Assembly: GCF_016616885.1 (NCBI RefSeq)
Contig: NZ_CP067102.1
Coordinates: forward strand, 2,012,501-2,076,500
DNA: 64,000 bases
Direction: 5' to 3'
Source: Bradyrhizobium diazoefficiens
Lineage (GTDB): Bacteria; Pseudomonadota; Alphaproteobacteria; Rhizobiales; Xanthobacteraceae
Shown here piece by piece: positions 36,665 to 47,600 of this stretch. The position numbers and the translations under genes are program-made. Position 1 is the stretch's first letter; each line of letters opens with the position of its first letter. The notes below the pieces were generated by a model. That model was not told the DNA's origin, ran no database searches, and was given only the letters and a program-made list of their open reading frames with translations.

Positions 36665-37803
36665 AATACGCCGACGAATTTCGCGACAAGGCAATCGGGC
36701 TGGGGTTGGCGAGGGCGATCCGGTCTGAAGCCGATCCGCAGAGGCCCTACCGCTTCATGGAGTTCTGCGGCGGACATACGCATGCGATTTCGCGCTATGG
36801 ATTGGAGGACATGTTGCCCAAGAACGTGCGGATGATCCACGGTCCCGGCTGTCCCGTCTGCGTGCTGCCGGCGGGACGTATCGACATGGCGATCCAGCTG
36901 GCTGAGCGGCCGGAGGTGATCCTTTGCGTCTATGGCGATCTGATGCGGGTGCCGGGCTCGCAAGGTGCCTCGCTGTTGAAGGCAAAGGCACGTGGTGCCG
37001 ATGTGCGGATGGTCTATTCCACGGTCGATGCAATCCGGATCGCGGAAGAAAACCCCGAGCACGAAGTCGTGTTCTTCGCGATCGGCTTTGAGACCACGAC
37101 GCCGCCGACCGCGGTCATGATCCGGCGCGCCCAGAAGAAGCAGATCGAAAACTTCAGCGTGTTCTGCAACCACGTGCTGACGCCGCCGGCGATGCAGAAA
37201 ATTTTGGAGAGTCCCGACATTCGCAGCGTCGGCCGCGCCGAGATCGACGGCTTCGTGGGGCCCGCGCATGTCAGCATCATCATCGGCACCGAGCCCTACG
37301 AGGTCTTTGCCGAGGAATTCGGCAAGTCGGTGGTGATCTCGGGCTTCGAGCCGCTCGACATGATGCAGGCGATTCTGATGCTGGTGCGTCAGGTGAACGA
37401 GCACCGAAGCGAAGTGGAGAACCAATATAGCCGTGCCGTAATGCGCGATGGGAATCGGCGTGCCCAGGCGGAGGTCTCGGATATTTTCGAACTGCGCGAC
37501 GCGTTCGAATGGCGAGGCCTCGGGTTCGTGCCCCATAGTGGATTGAAGCTGAAGCAAACCTACGCCAGATTTGATGCGGAGATCTGTTTCGCCATGAGCG
37601 AGCTGCGCGTCGCCGACAACCCGGCCTGCGAATGCGGCGCGATCCTGCGCGGTGTGAAGAAGCCGGTCGACTGCGAGCTGTTCGGAATGGTGTGCACGCC
37701 GGAGACCCCGATGGGATCCTGCATGGTCTCCTCGGAGGGCGCATGTGCCGCGCATTGGACCTATGGTCGATTCCGCGATAGTCAGCAGAAGCGGGCGTCA
37801 TGA
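36661..37803 (+). CDS. hypD: HypD, Fe(CN)2CO assembly protein
   Basis: This 380-residue [4Fe-4S] protein is the scaffold on which the iron centre gets its CN and CO ligands. Signature motifs FCGGHTHAISRYG, HGPGCPVCVLP and AIGFETTTPPTA are all intact, as are the C-terminal cluster cysteines (ACECGAIL, GSCMVSSEG). It starts with GTG in an overlap with hypC. Confidence 0.97.
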   Translation: MKYADEFRDKAIGLGLARAIRSEADPQRPYRFMEFCGGHTHAISRYGLEDMLPKNVRMIHGPGCPVCVLPAGRIDMAIQLAERPEVILCVYGDLMRVPGSQGASLLKAKARGADVRMVYSTVDAIRIAEENPEHEVVFFAIGFETTTPPTAVMIRRAQKKQIENFSVFCNHVLTPPAMQKILESPDIRSVGRAEIDGFVGPAHVSIIIGTEPYEVFAEEFGKSVVISGFEPLDMMQAILMLVRQVNEHRSEVENQYSRAVMRDGNRRAQAEVSDIFELRDAFEWRGLGFVPHSGLKLKQTYARFDAEICFAMSELRVADNPACECGAILRGVKKPVDCELFGMVCTPETPMGSCMVSSEGACAAHWTYGRFRDSQQKRAS

Positions 37804-38840
37804 AAGCCCATCAGCGCAAACTCGACATCAAGCACGGCTGCGTCGACCTGTCCCACGGCTCCGGCGGCCGCGCGATGGCGCAACTGATCTCGGGCCTGTT
37901 CCACGAATCATTCGGCAACGAATGGCTGGCGCGCGGCAACGATCAATCCGCCTTCGACGTCGGCGCCGGGCGCATGGTGATGACGACTGATGCCTATGTG
38001 GTCTCGCCGCTGTTCTTTCCCGGAGGCAATATCGGCTCGCTTGCGGTGCACGGCACCGTCAACGACATCGCCATGGCCGGTGCCCTACCGCTTTATCTGT
38101 CTGCGAGCTTCATTATCGAGGAAGGCTTTCGGTTTTCAGACCTCAAGACAATCGCGGACTCGATGGGCCAGGCGGCGCAATCCGCCGGCGTCCATATCAT
38201 CACCGGCGACACCAAGGTGGTCGAGCACGGCAAGGCCGATGGCCTGTTCATTTCGACCGCGGGCGTTGGCCTGGTGCCTGAGGGATTCGATCTCTCCGCT
38301 GAGAATGCGAGGGTCGGAGACCGGGTGCTGATCTCCGGCACACTCGGCGATCACGGCGTCGCCATCATGTCAAAGCGCCAGAACCTCGCCTTTGAAACGG
38401 AGATCGTCTCGGATTCGGTCGCCCTGCATGATTTGGTCGCCAGGATGGTGGCGGCGGGCGGCTGCGGCATCCGTCTGATGCGAGATCCCACGCGCGGCGG
38501 GCTCGCGGCGACACTGAACGAAATCGCCCAGCAGTCCGAACTAGGCTTCAGTCTCCAGCAAGAGGCGATCCCGGTCAAGCCGGGGGTGGCGGCTGCCTGC
38601 GAGCTGCTCGGGCTCGATCCGCTCAACGTCGCCAATGAGGGGAAGCTGCTCGCGATCGTCTCGCCTGATCTCGCCGGAGCCGTGCTGGCCGCCATGAGAG
38701 CGCATCCGCTCGGTCGCGATGCCGCCGATATCGGCGAAGCGGTGCCCGATGATCATCACTTCGTGCAGATGGCGACGAGCTTTGGCGGTGCCCGGATCGT
38801 CGACTGGTTGTCGGGCGAACAACTGCCCCGGATCTGTTGA
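37800..38840 (+). CDS. hypE: HypE, thiocarboxamide/cyanide carrier
   Basis: This 346-residue PurM/ThiL-type ATPase dehydrates the carbamoyl group on its C-terminal Cys to thiocyanate. It shows LSHGSGGRAMAQLI, TVNDIAMAGALPLYLS, RDPTRGGLAATLNE and the C-terminal PRIC with the acceptor Cys as last residue. It overlaps hypD (ATGA) and is the last intact gene of the operon. Confidence 0.97.
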   Translation: MKAHQRKLDIKHGCVDLSHGSGGRAMAQLISGLFHESFGNEWLARGNDQSAFDVGAGRMVMTTDAYVVSPLFFPGGNIGSLAVHGTVNDIAMAGALPLYLSASFIIEEGFRFSDLKTIADSMGQAAQSAGVHIITGDTKVVEHGKADGLFISTAGVGLVPEGFDLSAENARVGDRVLISGTLGDHGVAIMSKRQNLAFETEIVSDSVALHDLVARMVAAGGCGIRLMRDPTRGGLAATLNEIAQQSELGFSLQQEAIPVKPGVAAACELLGLDPLNVANEGKLLAIVSPDLAGAVLAAMRAHPLGRDAADIGEAVPDDHHFVQMATSFGGARIVDWLSGEQLPRIC

Positions 38841-38848
38841 GGCTCAAG

Positions 38849-38968
38849 ATGCGCATTCTGCTCCTGTTACCGCGATGGCAGTCGTGGGGCTGCTCGCAGC
38901 CATCATTTGTTCATCCGCTGCCATCAGCGGATCCCAAGAAGCTTCCTCCGGTGCGGATCATGGCCTGA
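38849..38968 (+). pseudogene. Possible start remnant of hoxX/hypX
   Basis: Eight bp after hypE, an ATG begins MRILLLLPRW. HoxX/HypX, which follows hypE in Bradyrhizobium, starts with MRILLL. The resemblance ends after six residues and the frame stops after 39 codons. Either hoxX was truncated by a rearrangement just here, or the match is chance. The regulator hoxA, normally next, is absent. Confidence 0.35.
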
Positions 38969-39193
38969 CATTGAGAATCTCGGTCCGGCAGTTGAATTCC
39001 TTGCGCAGATGCTCGATGCACCGCCGACAGGAAGGTAACTCCGCGAAATCGCCTCAAAATCTCTAAACGATGACCACAAGAATCATGCTCCTGCTGACGG
39101 CGCCGTTCGCAGTGTTGACGCGTTGAACGATCCGGTGAAAGCGAATGGCGTCGGAGTGATGGAATCGTTCAATCGCGAACAAGTCCAGGAGAG
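38969..39193. other. Non-coding junction after the hydrogenase operon
   Basis: No gene and no clear terminator are seen. The Shine-Dalgarno GGAGAG of the next small gene lies just before its ATG. Confidence 0.4.
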
Positions 39194-39505
39194 ATGATGA
39201 AGTTGGTGAAGACCTCTGTAGTCGCATGTGTCCTTTCGGCTTTGTTTGCAAGCCAAGTGCTTGCGCAAGACCTTTCGACCGACGCCAAGAGTCGCGGCGG
39301 CATGCAAGGCAAGGGCATACAGGGGGGCATGGGCGATGATGATGAGGATTCGACCGCTCAGCTCGGCGCTGCGGACCGAAAGGCAGGTATGAAGCCGCTC
39401 AAGAGCACAAAGGGTGCAGCCGGCACCACCGGAATCGCTCCAAACAAGGGGGCAACTGACGATTCCTCAGTCGGCGGCACGCCGACCGCCGGCAAGCGCC
39501 ACTAA
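39194..39505 (+). CDS. Small exported Gly/Asp/Lys-rich protein of unknown function
   Basis: This 103-residue protein has a signal peptide (VKTSVVACVLSALFASQVLA, cut after AQVLA-like ALA/AQ) followed by a low-complexity hydrophilic body (GKGIQGGMGDDDED, KGATDDSSVGGTPTAGKRH). No domain is recognised. GGAGAG precedes the ATG, and a strong terminator follows, so it is probably expressed as a single gene. Confidence 0.75.
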   Translation: MMKLVKTSVVACVLSALFASQVLAQDLSTDAKSRGGMQGKGIQGGMGDDDEDSTAQLGAADRKAGMKPLKSTKGAAGTTGIAPNKGATDDSSVGGTPTAGKRH

Positions 39506-39526
39506 CGCGGGCAACTCTTATCGGCA

Positions 39527-39562
39527 AACCTCCGGTCGCGCGCAAGCGGCCGGAGGTTTTTT
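39527..39562 (+). terminator. Rho-independent terminator
   Basis: AACCTCCGG at 39527-39535 pairs with CCGGAGGTT at 39550-39558, with extra pairing possible inside the loop, and six T residues follow (39557-39562). It lies 22 bp after the small exported protein gene. Confidence 0.88.
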
Positions 39563-40310
39563 CCGTGTTCAGCTCGATCTCGGCGCGAATGGCCCAGCAG
39601 CAAGCAATCAAGTTGATTGCTGCGTCAAGGCCCGCTGCGGCTCGTCCACGAAAATGAGTTGCTGTTCGGTATAGGGCGGAAGCTTTTGCCCTCGATCTTG
39701 CCGCAGAAGAAGGCTCCGTGAGCTGGTCGAGTGGCGCTCCAACCCGACGTCTTTTTTAATTCGCGATTTCGTCTGGCTTGATTGTCAAGTGATATGTCTG
39801 ATTTCCGGCGCGAGCGCGAATGACATGTGTTGTCGGCATAGCGTCGGGTGCGCCCCGCCCTGCTGTTGCTATCGCTTATCGAGGTCGCGCAGCGCCGAAT
39901 GGTGATGCTCGGCGGGGACGCGTCACGCTCCGCGGAGCTGCTACCCCATGAATGACGTCGTCACAGCGCGTTCCGGCAGGACATCGCTAGCCCGGCTGTC
40001 CGGATTGGGAGCTGATAACTAGGATCAGGCTTTTTTCGCCTGATTCCGGTCAACAACGTGCTCGAGCCCGATGCAGTGAAGAAGCCATCGCGGTGTTTCG
40101 TGCCATGGGGACTTGTGCCTCCTCAGGAAAATCCGCTTTGCGGGCTTCATGCCCAGGCTGTCAATCGGCATTCAAATTTGACCTCCCCGCGAATTGTTCG
40201 CAAGCTTGCGCGGTACTTCCGGAGTTCCTACGCTACGGCCGCGGAGCTCGGGGCGCCTTGTTGGCGCGTTGCTGACGTGACGGACAATTGCAGCCGAGGG
40301 AGTTTACCTG
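39563..40310. other. Long spacer, no gene seen
   Basis: About 750 bp contain only short open frames without recognisable products. A stem-loop, ATCAGGC at 40024-40030 with its complement at 40038-40044 and a T-rich loop, is present. GAGGGAG, the ribosome site of the next gene, lies at its end. Decayed insertion-sequence DNA is possible. Confidence 0.4.
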
Positions 40311-41594
40311 ATGCAAGGGGATCCGAGATCGCACGGGCTCTGGGAACTGACGGCTCCGCATGCACCTCAGACCGATCGTCTGGCTGGCGAGATGGACGTC
40401 GATGTCCTCGTCATCGGTGGCGGATATACCGGGCTTTCGTCCGCTCTCCATCTTGCAGAAGGAGGAGCGCGCGTCGCTGTCCTCGAGGCGTCTGAAATCG
40501 GCTTCGGCGGCTCCGGACGCAATGTCGGTCTCGTGAATGCCGGTATGTGGGTCATGCCGGACGCTCTCGCGGCGACGCTGGGACAAACCCTTGGGGAGCG
40601 CCTGATCGATCTGCTCGGCGACGGGCCGCGACGGGTGTTCGATCTTATTGCGCAACATGATATTAACTGCGAGCAAGAGCCCGCGGGCACGTTGCATTGT
40701 GCAGTCGGACGCAGGGGATTGGAAGAAATCAAGGCTCGTGCCGAACAATGGCAGCGACGTGGTGCGCCGGTCGAGATTCTCGATGCCGAGGAGACGCGCC
40801 GGAGGATTGGCGGTGGCAACTACGCCGGTGCACTGCTGGATAAACGCGCTGGCACAATTCAGCCGCTGGCCTATGTTCGTGGTTTGGCTGGCGCCGCACT
40901 TGCTGCGGGCGCGAAAATCTTCACCCACAGCGCTGCTCTCGCCGCCAGCGATGGCGGCTCGCGCTGGAAGGTCAATACGGCAGCCGGATCTGTGCGTGCA
41001 GATTGGGTGATTGTTGCCACCGACGCCTACGCGCGAGGACCGTGGTCGCTGGTCCGGCAGGAGCAGATCCAACTGCCTTACTTCAACTTTGCGACCCAAC
41101 CTCTCCCGGATCATTTGAGAGCATCGATCCTGCCCGAACGCCACGGAGCCTGGGACACGAAGCAGGTGCTCAGTTCATTTCGCTTCGACCGTGCAGGCCG
41201 GCTCGTTTATGGCAGCGTCGGTGCTCTTGAGCGGAGCAGTGCAGCAGTGCACAGGGCGTGGGCCATCCGTTCGCTCGGCAAGCTGTTTCCTCAGCTCTCC
41301 GACATCGAATTCGAGGCCGGTTGGTTCGGGACGATCGGTATGACCTCGGACAACCTACCTCGCTTTCACAAGTTAGACCGCAACGTCATTGGGTTCAATG
41401 GATACAACGGCCGCGGAATTGCGCCGGCCACTGTGTTCGGAGGCGTGCTCGCCTCCTATGTGCTAGGGCAGGTTGCGGACAAAGATCTTCCGCTTCCGAT
41501 CGCACCGGTGGAGGAGCCGCGCTTCCGCGCCACGCGGGAGGCGCTCTATCGCATCGGGGCGCAACTCGTTCATTTCACCGAAGCCCGGCTCTGA
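40311..41594 (+). CDS. FAD-dependent oxidoreductase of the DAO family
   Basis: This 427-residue flavoprotein has the ADP-binding fold DVLVIGGGYTGLSSALHLAE and the DAO-family segments GFGGSGRNVGLVNAG and NGYNGRGIAPATVFGG. Such enzymes oxidise amines or amino acids, for example gamma-glutamylputrescine oxidase (PuuB) or sarcosine/glycine-type oxidases. It is closest in layout to PuuB-like proteins, but no polyamine catabolic genes flank it, so the substrate is open. GAGGGAG lies 7 bp upstream of the ATG. Confidence 0.87.
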   Translation: MQGDPRSHGLWELTAPHAPQTDRLAGEMDVDVLVIGGGYTGLSSALHLAEGGARVAVLEASEIGFGGSGRNVGLVNAGMWVMPDALAATLGQTLGERLIDLLGDGPRRVFDLIAQHDINCEQEPAGTLHCAVGRRGLEEIKARAEQWQRRGAPVEILDAEETRRRIGGGNYAGALLDKRAGTIQPLAYVRGLAGAALAAGAKIFTHSAALAASDGGSRWKVNTAAGSVRADWVIVATDAYARGPWSLVRQEQIQLPYFNFATQPLPDHLRASILPERHGAWDTKQVLSSFRFDRAGRLVYGSVGALERSSAAVHRAWAIRSLGKLFPQLSDIEFEAGWFGTIGMTSDNLPRFHKLDRNVIGFNGYNGRGIAPATVFGGVLASYVLGQVADKDLPLPIAPVEEPRFRATREALYRIGAQLVHFTEARL

Positions 41595-41919
41595 CCGTCA
41601 GTTCTCGGTAATCGCGAGCTCCACGCCAAGGCACATCCTTGCTTTTCGCCGACGTATTACAGTTCCGCCGGCCTCAGAGAGGGCTATTGCCCATCTCGCT
41701 CGATCGCTGACGTAGGATGCCGATCATATGTTCAAACTCGCGACACCGTATCATCTCAATCGATCGCCTTTTCGCTGAGCCACTGGCGTCCTTCATATGC
41801 TAGCACGCGATGAAACTATTCGTCGCAGGCAGCGGCTGCCCCATCGACTCAGCAGATGTTCGAGTCCGCTAAACAGGTTGATCTCCGCAGAGCTGTCGAA
41901 CATGCTCGGCACACACCAA
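41595..41919. other. Spacer between convergent genes
   Basis: No gene or RNA is recognised. It ends at the groEL terminator. Confidence 0.4.
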
Positions 41920-41945
41920 AAACCCCGGCATCGCTGCCGGGGTTT
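41920..41945 (-). terminator. Rho-independent terminator of groESL
   Basis: AAACCCCGGCA and TGCCGGGGTTT form a perfect 11-bp stem with a 4-nt TCGC loop. On the minus strand a TTTTT run follows. It lies 31 bp beyond the groEL stop codon. Confidence 0.92.
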
Positions 41946-41976
41946 CGCATTTCCGCGGTTGGCCTTAACGGCTGGA

Positions 41977-43656
<1,680 letters not shown>

Positions 43657-43714
43657 TCACCCTTTGCGAGGCGCCCGCAGGCGCTCCTCAGCGGTGAGCG
43701 GTGCGAGCGTTGGA

Positions 43715-44029
43715 TTAGGCGGCCTTCTTCCTGGCCGACGCGTCGGTGAGAACGCCCATGATGTCGCTCTCCTTCATGATCAACAGCTCCTGGCCGTCGA
43801 TCTTGACCTCGGTGCCCGACCACTTGCCGAACAGCACGCGATCGCCGACCTGAAGGTCGATCGGAACCAGCTTGCCGCTCTCGTCGCGGCCGCCGGGGCC
43901 GACGGCGATCACTTCGCCCTGCGAGGGCTTTTCCTTGGCCGTATCGGGAATGATGATGCCGCCAGCGGTCTTCTCTTCTGCGTCGATGCGCTTGACCACG
44001 ACGCGGTCGTGAAGCGGACGGAAGTTCAT
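43715..44029 (-). CDS. groS: 10-kDa co-chaperonin GroES
   Basis: This 104-residue lid of the GroEL chamber begins [15 protein letters not shown], has the mobile loop [18 protein letters not shown] and ends in ARKKAA. It lies 88 bp upstream of groEL on the same strand. Control is expected through the CIRCE operator and heat-shock-type promoter just upstream. Confidence 0.98.
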   Translation of the reverse strand: MNFRPLHDRVVVKRIDAEEKTAGGIIIPDTAKEKPSQGEVIAVGPGGRDESGKLVPIDLQVGDRVLFGKWSGTEVKIDGQELLIMKESDIMGVLTDASARKKAA

Positions 44030-44073
44030 GCAGTTTCTCCTAAGTAGTTGCTCGGGTTGGGATTTCAGAGTTG

Positions 44074-44100
44074 TTAGCAGTCAATGCCAGCGAGTGCTAG
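44074..44100 (-). promoter_or_regulatory. CIRCE operator (HrcA site)
   Basis: TTAGCAGTC, nine bases, then GAGTGCTAG (read on the plus strand) matches CIRCE, TTAGCACTC-N9-GAGTGCTAA, with two differences. It lies 45 bp upstream of groES, where the HrcA repressor acts. Confidence 0.88.
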
Positions 44101-44114
44101 CGCGGGCGGGGCTC

Positions 44115-44143
44115 AAATAGGGCTAGTCCTTTCCGGAAGCAAG
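44115..44143 (-). promoter_or_regulatory. Putative heat-shock-type promoter of groESL
   Basis: On the minus strand, CTTGCTT and CCCTATTT are separated by 14 bp. The -10 box agrees in 7 of 8 positions with the RpoH-type CCCCATNT, and CTTG fits the -35. The CIRCE lies just downstream. Confidence 0.5.
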
Positions 44144-44796
44144 GGTTTCTGGCAGAAAAATAGATGCCCGGGTTATTCGGCTCTTCGGGGGCATGCCGGC
44201 GAACAAGCGGACCGGCGACCTGCCTTCGCTGCCTAGGATTTTTCCTCACTCTCCCGCGCGGACTCGGACTCGTGATGGCGCGCTGGAGCACGCCGAGCTC
44301 GCGCCGGGTTCTGATGACGCCACGAAGAAGCTCGATGCAAAGGGCAGGCCAGTCGACTTGAAAGAGCTGCTGAGGATCCAGCGGCACTACCAACGTCCGC
44401 AAGTAAGAGCACGCATCGAGGGCGCTGGCTTGATCTGGAGAGCCGCTGCCTCGTGCCGTTCACGTCGTTCTCCGGACACTATCGATGGCAAGAAGGTGCC
44501 GCGGTCCGGTTCGCTCCCGAGGAGAGCTGCCCTGTCCTCGCATTCGCGAGGTCTCTGGACCAACTGGACCAGCGTGCGCAAGGCCAAGCAACCCGCCGAC
44601 ATCTTCGCGCTTTCTAACCTGCGAGCCGAACGCCGAGGTCGGCCGCGTCCCTGCGAAAGCAAAGGCGGCGATCCTGACGACGACCGCCGTGGCTCGCTGC
44701 TATGACGATTGCGGGCAGATCAGGGGCTTCCTGCAACGCGGGCAGACAGGAGCGGTACTGGAACGTGTCGTTGGGCGACACGAAGAAGGCGAGAGA
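44144..44796. other. Spacer upstream of groESL, no gene called
   Basis: Several overlapping Arg-rich open frames on both strands lack ribosome sites and recognisable motifs. They are typical of high-GC non-coding or decayed DNA. Confidence 0.4.
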
Positions 44797-45003
44797 TCAA
44801 CTAAGAGGATCCGCCGGACGCTCGGCGAAATCAGGTGAACCGGGCAAGCTCGAACCAGATTCCGCAGGCTCCTCTTCCGCGACGAGCCTTTCGGCTTGTT
44901 CGACGAGTTCGGACCGGGTGCGTGGATCGCGGATCCGGAGAAAAGCGCGGATCAGCCTAAGTCCCTGCAGATCGCTTTGCGCTGAAGACACATTGTCGTT
45001 CAT
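44797..45003 (-). CDS. Small acidic helical protein, 68 residues, unknown function
   Basis: The product begins MNDNVSSAQSDLQGLRLIRA and continues FLRIRDPRTRSELVEQAERL. This amphipathic pattern is seen at the end of many small rhizobial proteins of unknown function. The ATG at 45003 has GGGAG 6-7 bp upstream, much better than the longer start at 45063. It stands alone. Confidence 0.6.
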   Translation of the reverse strand: MNDNVSSAQSDLQGLRLIRAFLRIRDPRTRSELVEQAERLVAEEEPAESGSSLPGSPDFAERPADPLS

Positions 45004-45601
45004 TTTCGAGCTCCCTGACTTTCTGTAGGTGGTCCTAATTGCAAGTGCAAGAATGCTCCTCATCTCGCGTTGGTTGCAACATGAATCCTACCAAAAGGAG
45101 GGGTTCCGCTCAGACCTGAAAGCAAGCTCATACTGTCCGGAGCCGGTGCCGGTAGGATGCGCGCCACCGTTTCGCTTCATAGCCTCCCATCCTGTCGCAG
45201 AAGCGAAGCGCAATTCAGCGACTAGAGCAGCCGTAGCTGCCGCCTATGCGCTCCAATACACCGATTCTGGCTGTGCGGCTTTATTCGGATGGGATAACGC
45301 GCCTGATGCCAGGCAAGAAAACGGCAGAAGCCAGCCACAGAAGAGCTGTTACAGCTTCTACGCCTCGTCTTAGACGTATCGCCTTCCTCCAGAGCGTTCA
45401 ATTTCGCCGTCTACCCTCGCCATTCGAGAGCCGAATCCTTCGCGCAGCAACTACAGCTCTCGATCAAGAATGCCGCAATGACGTCGTAACGATTGGTGAA
45501 AGGAAAGGAGCAGTGCCATTGCATATCGAAGGCTCGCTGAGATGATCGCGTTATCGAACGGCGCAGGGTACAATCAGACAGAGAGCATAAGGTCGTAGGC
45601 C
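45004..45601. other. Spacer, no gene seen
   Basis: This 598-bp stretch holds only short open frames without signals. It presumably contains promoters for the two flanking divergent genes. Confidence 0.4.
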
Positions 45602-46834
45602 GTGGCAATTAATCGTCGAACATTCGCTGCAGCCGGGTTTTCGACGCTCGTGTGCGGATACGCACTGATGCAGCAGGGGCGGACCACGCCGTCCAGGAGG
45701 CCAGTGGTCGCCGGCTATGTCGCCCCGTGGAAAGCCCGGACGGGCGGTCCAAACATCAAGACGATCCCGGCGCGCGAGCTGACCCACTTGATGTACGCGT
45801 TCGGCACCGTTTCGGCAGAAGGACTGGCTGGACTTGCGGATCGTTGCCTCGACGCAGGAGCCTGCGACGGAACCGCGCCCTCGCCCCCGTTCGGCGGCAA
45901 TTTCGCCCAACTCGCCGAATTGAAGCGGAGCAGTCCAGAGCTTCGCATCCTGATTTCGTTGGGCGGTTGGAGCGGGTCGAAATATTTCTCGGCCGCCGCT
46001 GCCACACCGATGTCGCGCGCGCGGTTCGCACAATCCGTTATCGAGGCGTTCTTTCGCCCGTATCCTGGTCTGTTCGATGGTGTGGATGTCGATTGGGAGT
46101 TTCCCGTCTCAGGAGGACGTCCAGGAAATCTCGCCCGCCTCGACGACCGTACGAATTTCACGCTCCTGATTGCGGGGCTTCGCCGAAGACTCATTGAGTT
46201 TTCCGCATTGGAGCGCAGGGAGCTCGAGCTCACCATTGCCGTATCTGCCGCCCCCAATAAGATTGTCAATCTGGATGCGGCCGCTCTGGCCCCGCTGGTC
46301 GACCGGATCCATCTGATGGCTTACGACTATCATGCGGGCTCGGCTTTTGCCGGCTTCAATGCCCCGCTGTTCGCCAGCGCCGGCGATCCAAATCCCGATC
46401 TCAATGTCGATGCAAGTGTGAATGCCTTGATCCGGGCCGGGGTGCCGCCGGGCAAGGTCACACTCGGCGTAGCCTTCTATGGCCGAGCTGTGGCAGACGT
46501 TCCGCAGGAGAATGCGGGACTTTTGCAAGCGGGGACGAGGGCGAGCGAGCAGTGGGGAGGGAGCGATGGCATCGATTATCGCGATCTCGTTGCCAGGCGA
46601 CCGGAAGAGCGGGGCTTTCGCCGCTATTGGAGTGATGAGGCGCAGGTGCCGTGGCTCTATGACGCCGAACGGCGGATATGGATCAGCTACGACGATCCGC
46701 TCTCCATCGCACGCAAGACGATGTACGCATGCGCCCATGGACTCGCCGGGATCATGATCTGGGACCTGTTCGCCGACGACGGTTCGCTGCTGCTCGCGGC
46801 GCTCCACATGCTTCCTGCGCGAAGATTCGATTAG
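45602..46834 (+). CDS. Glycoside hydrolase family 18 chitinase
   Basis: This 410-residue enzyme hydrolyses beta-1,4 GlcNAc polymers. The N-terminus (INRRTFAAAGFSTLVCGYAL) looks like a Tat or lipoprotein-type export signal. The GH18 barrel shows LRILISLGGWSGS, the catalytic DGVDVDWEFP (Asp159, Asp162, Asp164, Glu166), MAYDYH, and C-terminal GIMIWDLFADD. All catalytic residues are intact. In rhizobia such enzymes might trim chitin oligomers, including Nod-factor backbones; that is only a suggestion here. The start is a GTG at 45602. Confidence 0.92.
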   Translation: MAINRRTFAAAGFSTLVCGYALMQQGRTTPSRRPVVAGYVAPWKARTGGPNIKTIPARELTHLMYAFGTVSAEGLAGLADRCLDAGACDGTAPSPPFGGNFAQLAELKRSSPELRILISLGGWSGSKYFSAAAATPMSRARFAQSVIEAFFRPYPGLFDGVDVDWEFPVSGGRPGNLARLDDRTNFTLLIAGLRRRLIEFSALERRELELTIAVSAAPNKIVNLDAAALAPLVDRIHLMAYDYHAGSAFAGFNAPLFASAGDPNPDLNVDASVNALIRAGVPPGKVTLGVAFYGRAVADVPQENAGLLQAGTRASEQWGGSDGIDYRDLVARRPEERGFRRYWSDEAQVPWLYDAERRIWISYDDPLSIARKTMYACAHGLAGIMIWDLFADDGSLLLAALHMLPARRFD

Positions 46835-47600
46835 AAGGTCGTCATCACGTCGCCTTGAAGCGCGTCATGCGTGCGCCTCGAGCGAAATCATCCGCGAAAC
46901 GCGTTCGATGCGGCGAAATCAGAGCCACGTCGGGTTGAAAACGGCGATGTCGGAAATCTGACAAACGGCAGCGCCGTTCCTGACGCATGCTGGCGGCAAT
47001 ACAGGTTTTTCGTCATGATGCGACGTGCGCACCGGATCCCATCCGGTTGATCGCGAGGCCGGACGACTCTTCGCGACGCCTCACGCAAAGGCTTGAGCAA
47101 TCCTGACCTAAGCCTTGTCTGTGTATCGGTGCGGGGTCCCGATCCCGATCGCCGCCATAAATCAGTGATCCATGCGACCATGGAGGGACATGCCTCAATG
47201 CCGATCCACACGTGGGTCCCTGGAGTGAAGACGCTGGTCTTGCCAGCCGGCCCCGTTCCTTATTACGCGGGCATCGGCAGAGTTGCGGTGAATGCTCTAT
47301 TGGCCTGCTTCAGATGCGCCTCACGATCAAGCGGTCGGCGATGGCAACTTAGATTGTGAGTCTTGAGACAAATGTCAGCAACTTGACGCTACACACCATT
47401 ACGAAGTGCCTGCCGCACAGCCGAATTCAATTGGCTCGCGGTTTGCTTTGCTTACGCCATCATTGCCAATCGCAAGCGGTGATTTTCCGGGCGGACTACG
47501 GCGCGCGTCGCAAGCGTGTGGTCTGGCCCCGTCGGTTTGCTGTGGCGACAAGTTAAGGCGCTTGGTTGTGGACGGCGCAAAATGCAGGGAAGTGTTTGGA
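46835..47600. other. Spacer before the second porin gene
   Basis: About 770 bp contain no recognisable gene. The part near 47400-47600 should hold the porin promoter, and GGGA lies 10-14 bp before the porin ATG. Confidence 0.4.

Noticed and set aside
44193..44705. 170-codon frame upstream of groESL
   Set aside because: It is Arg/Ser-rich, has no ribosome site or motif, and overlaps several competing frames.
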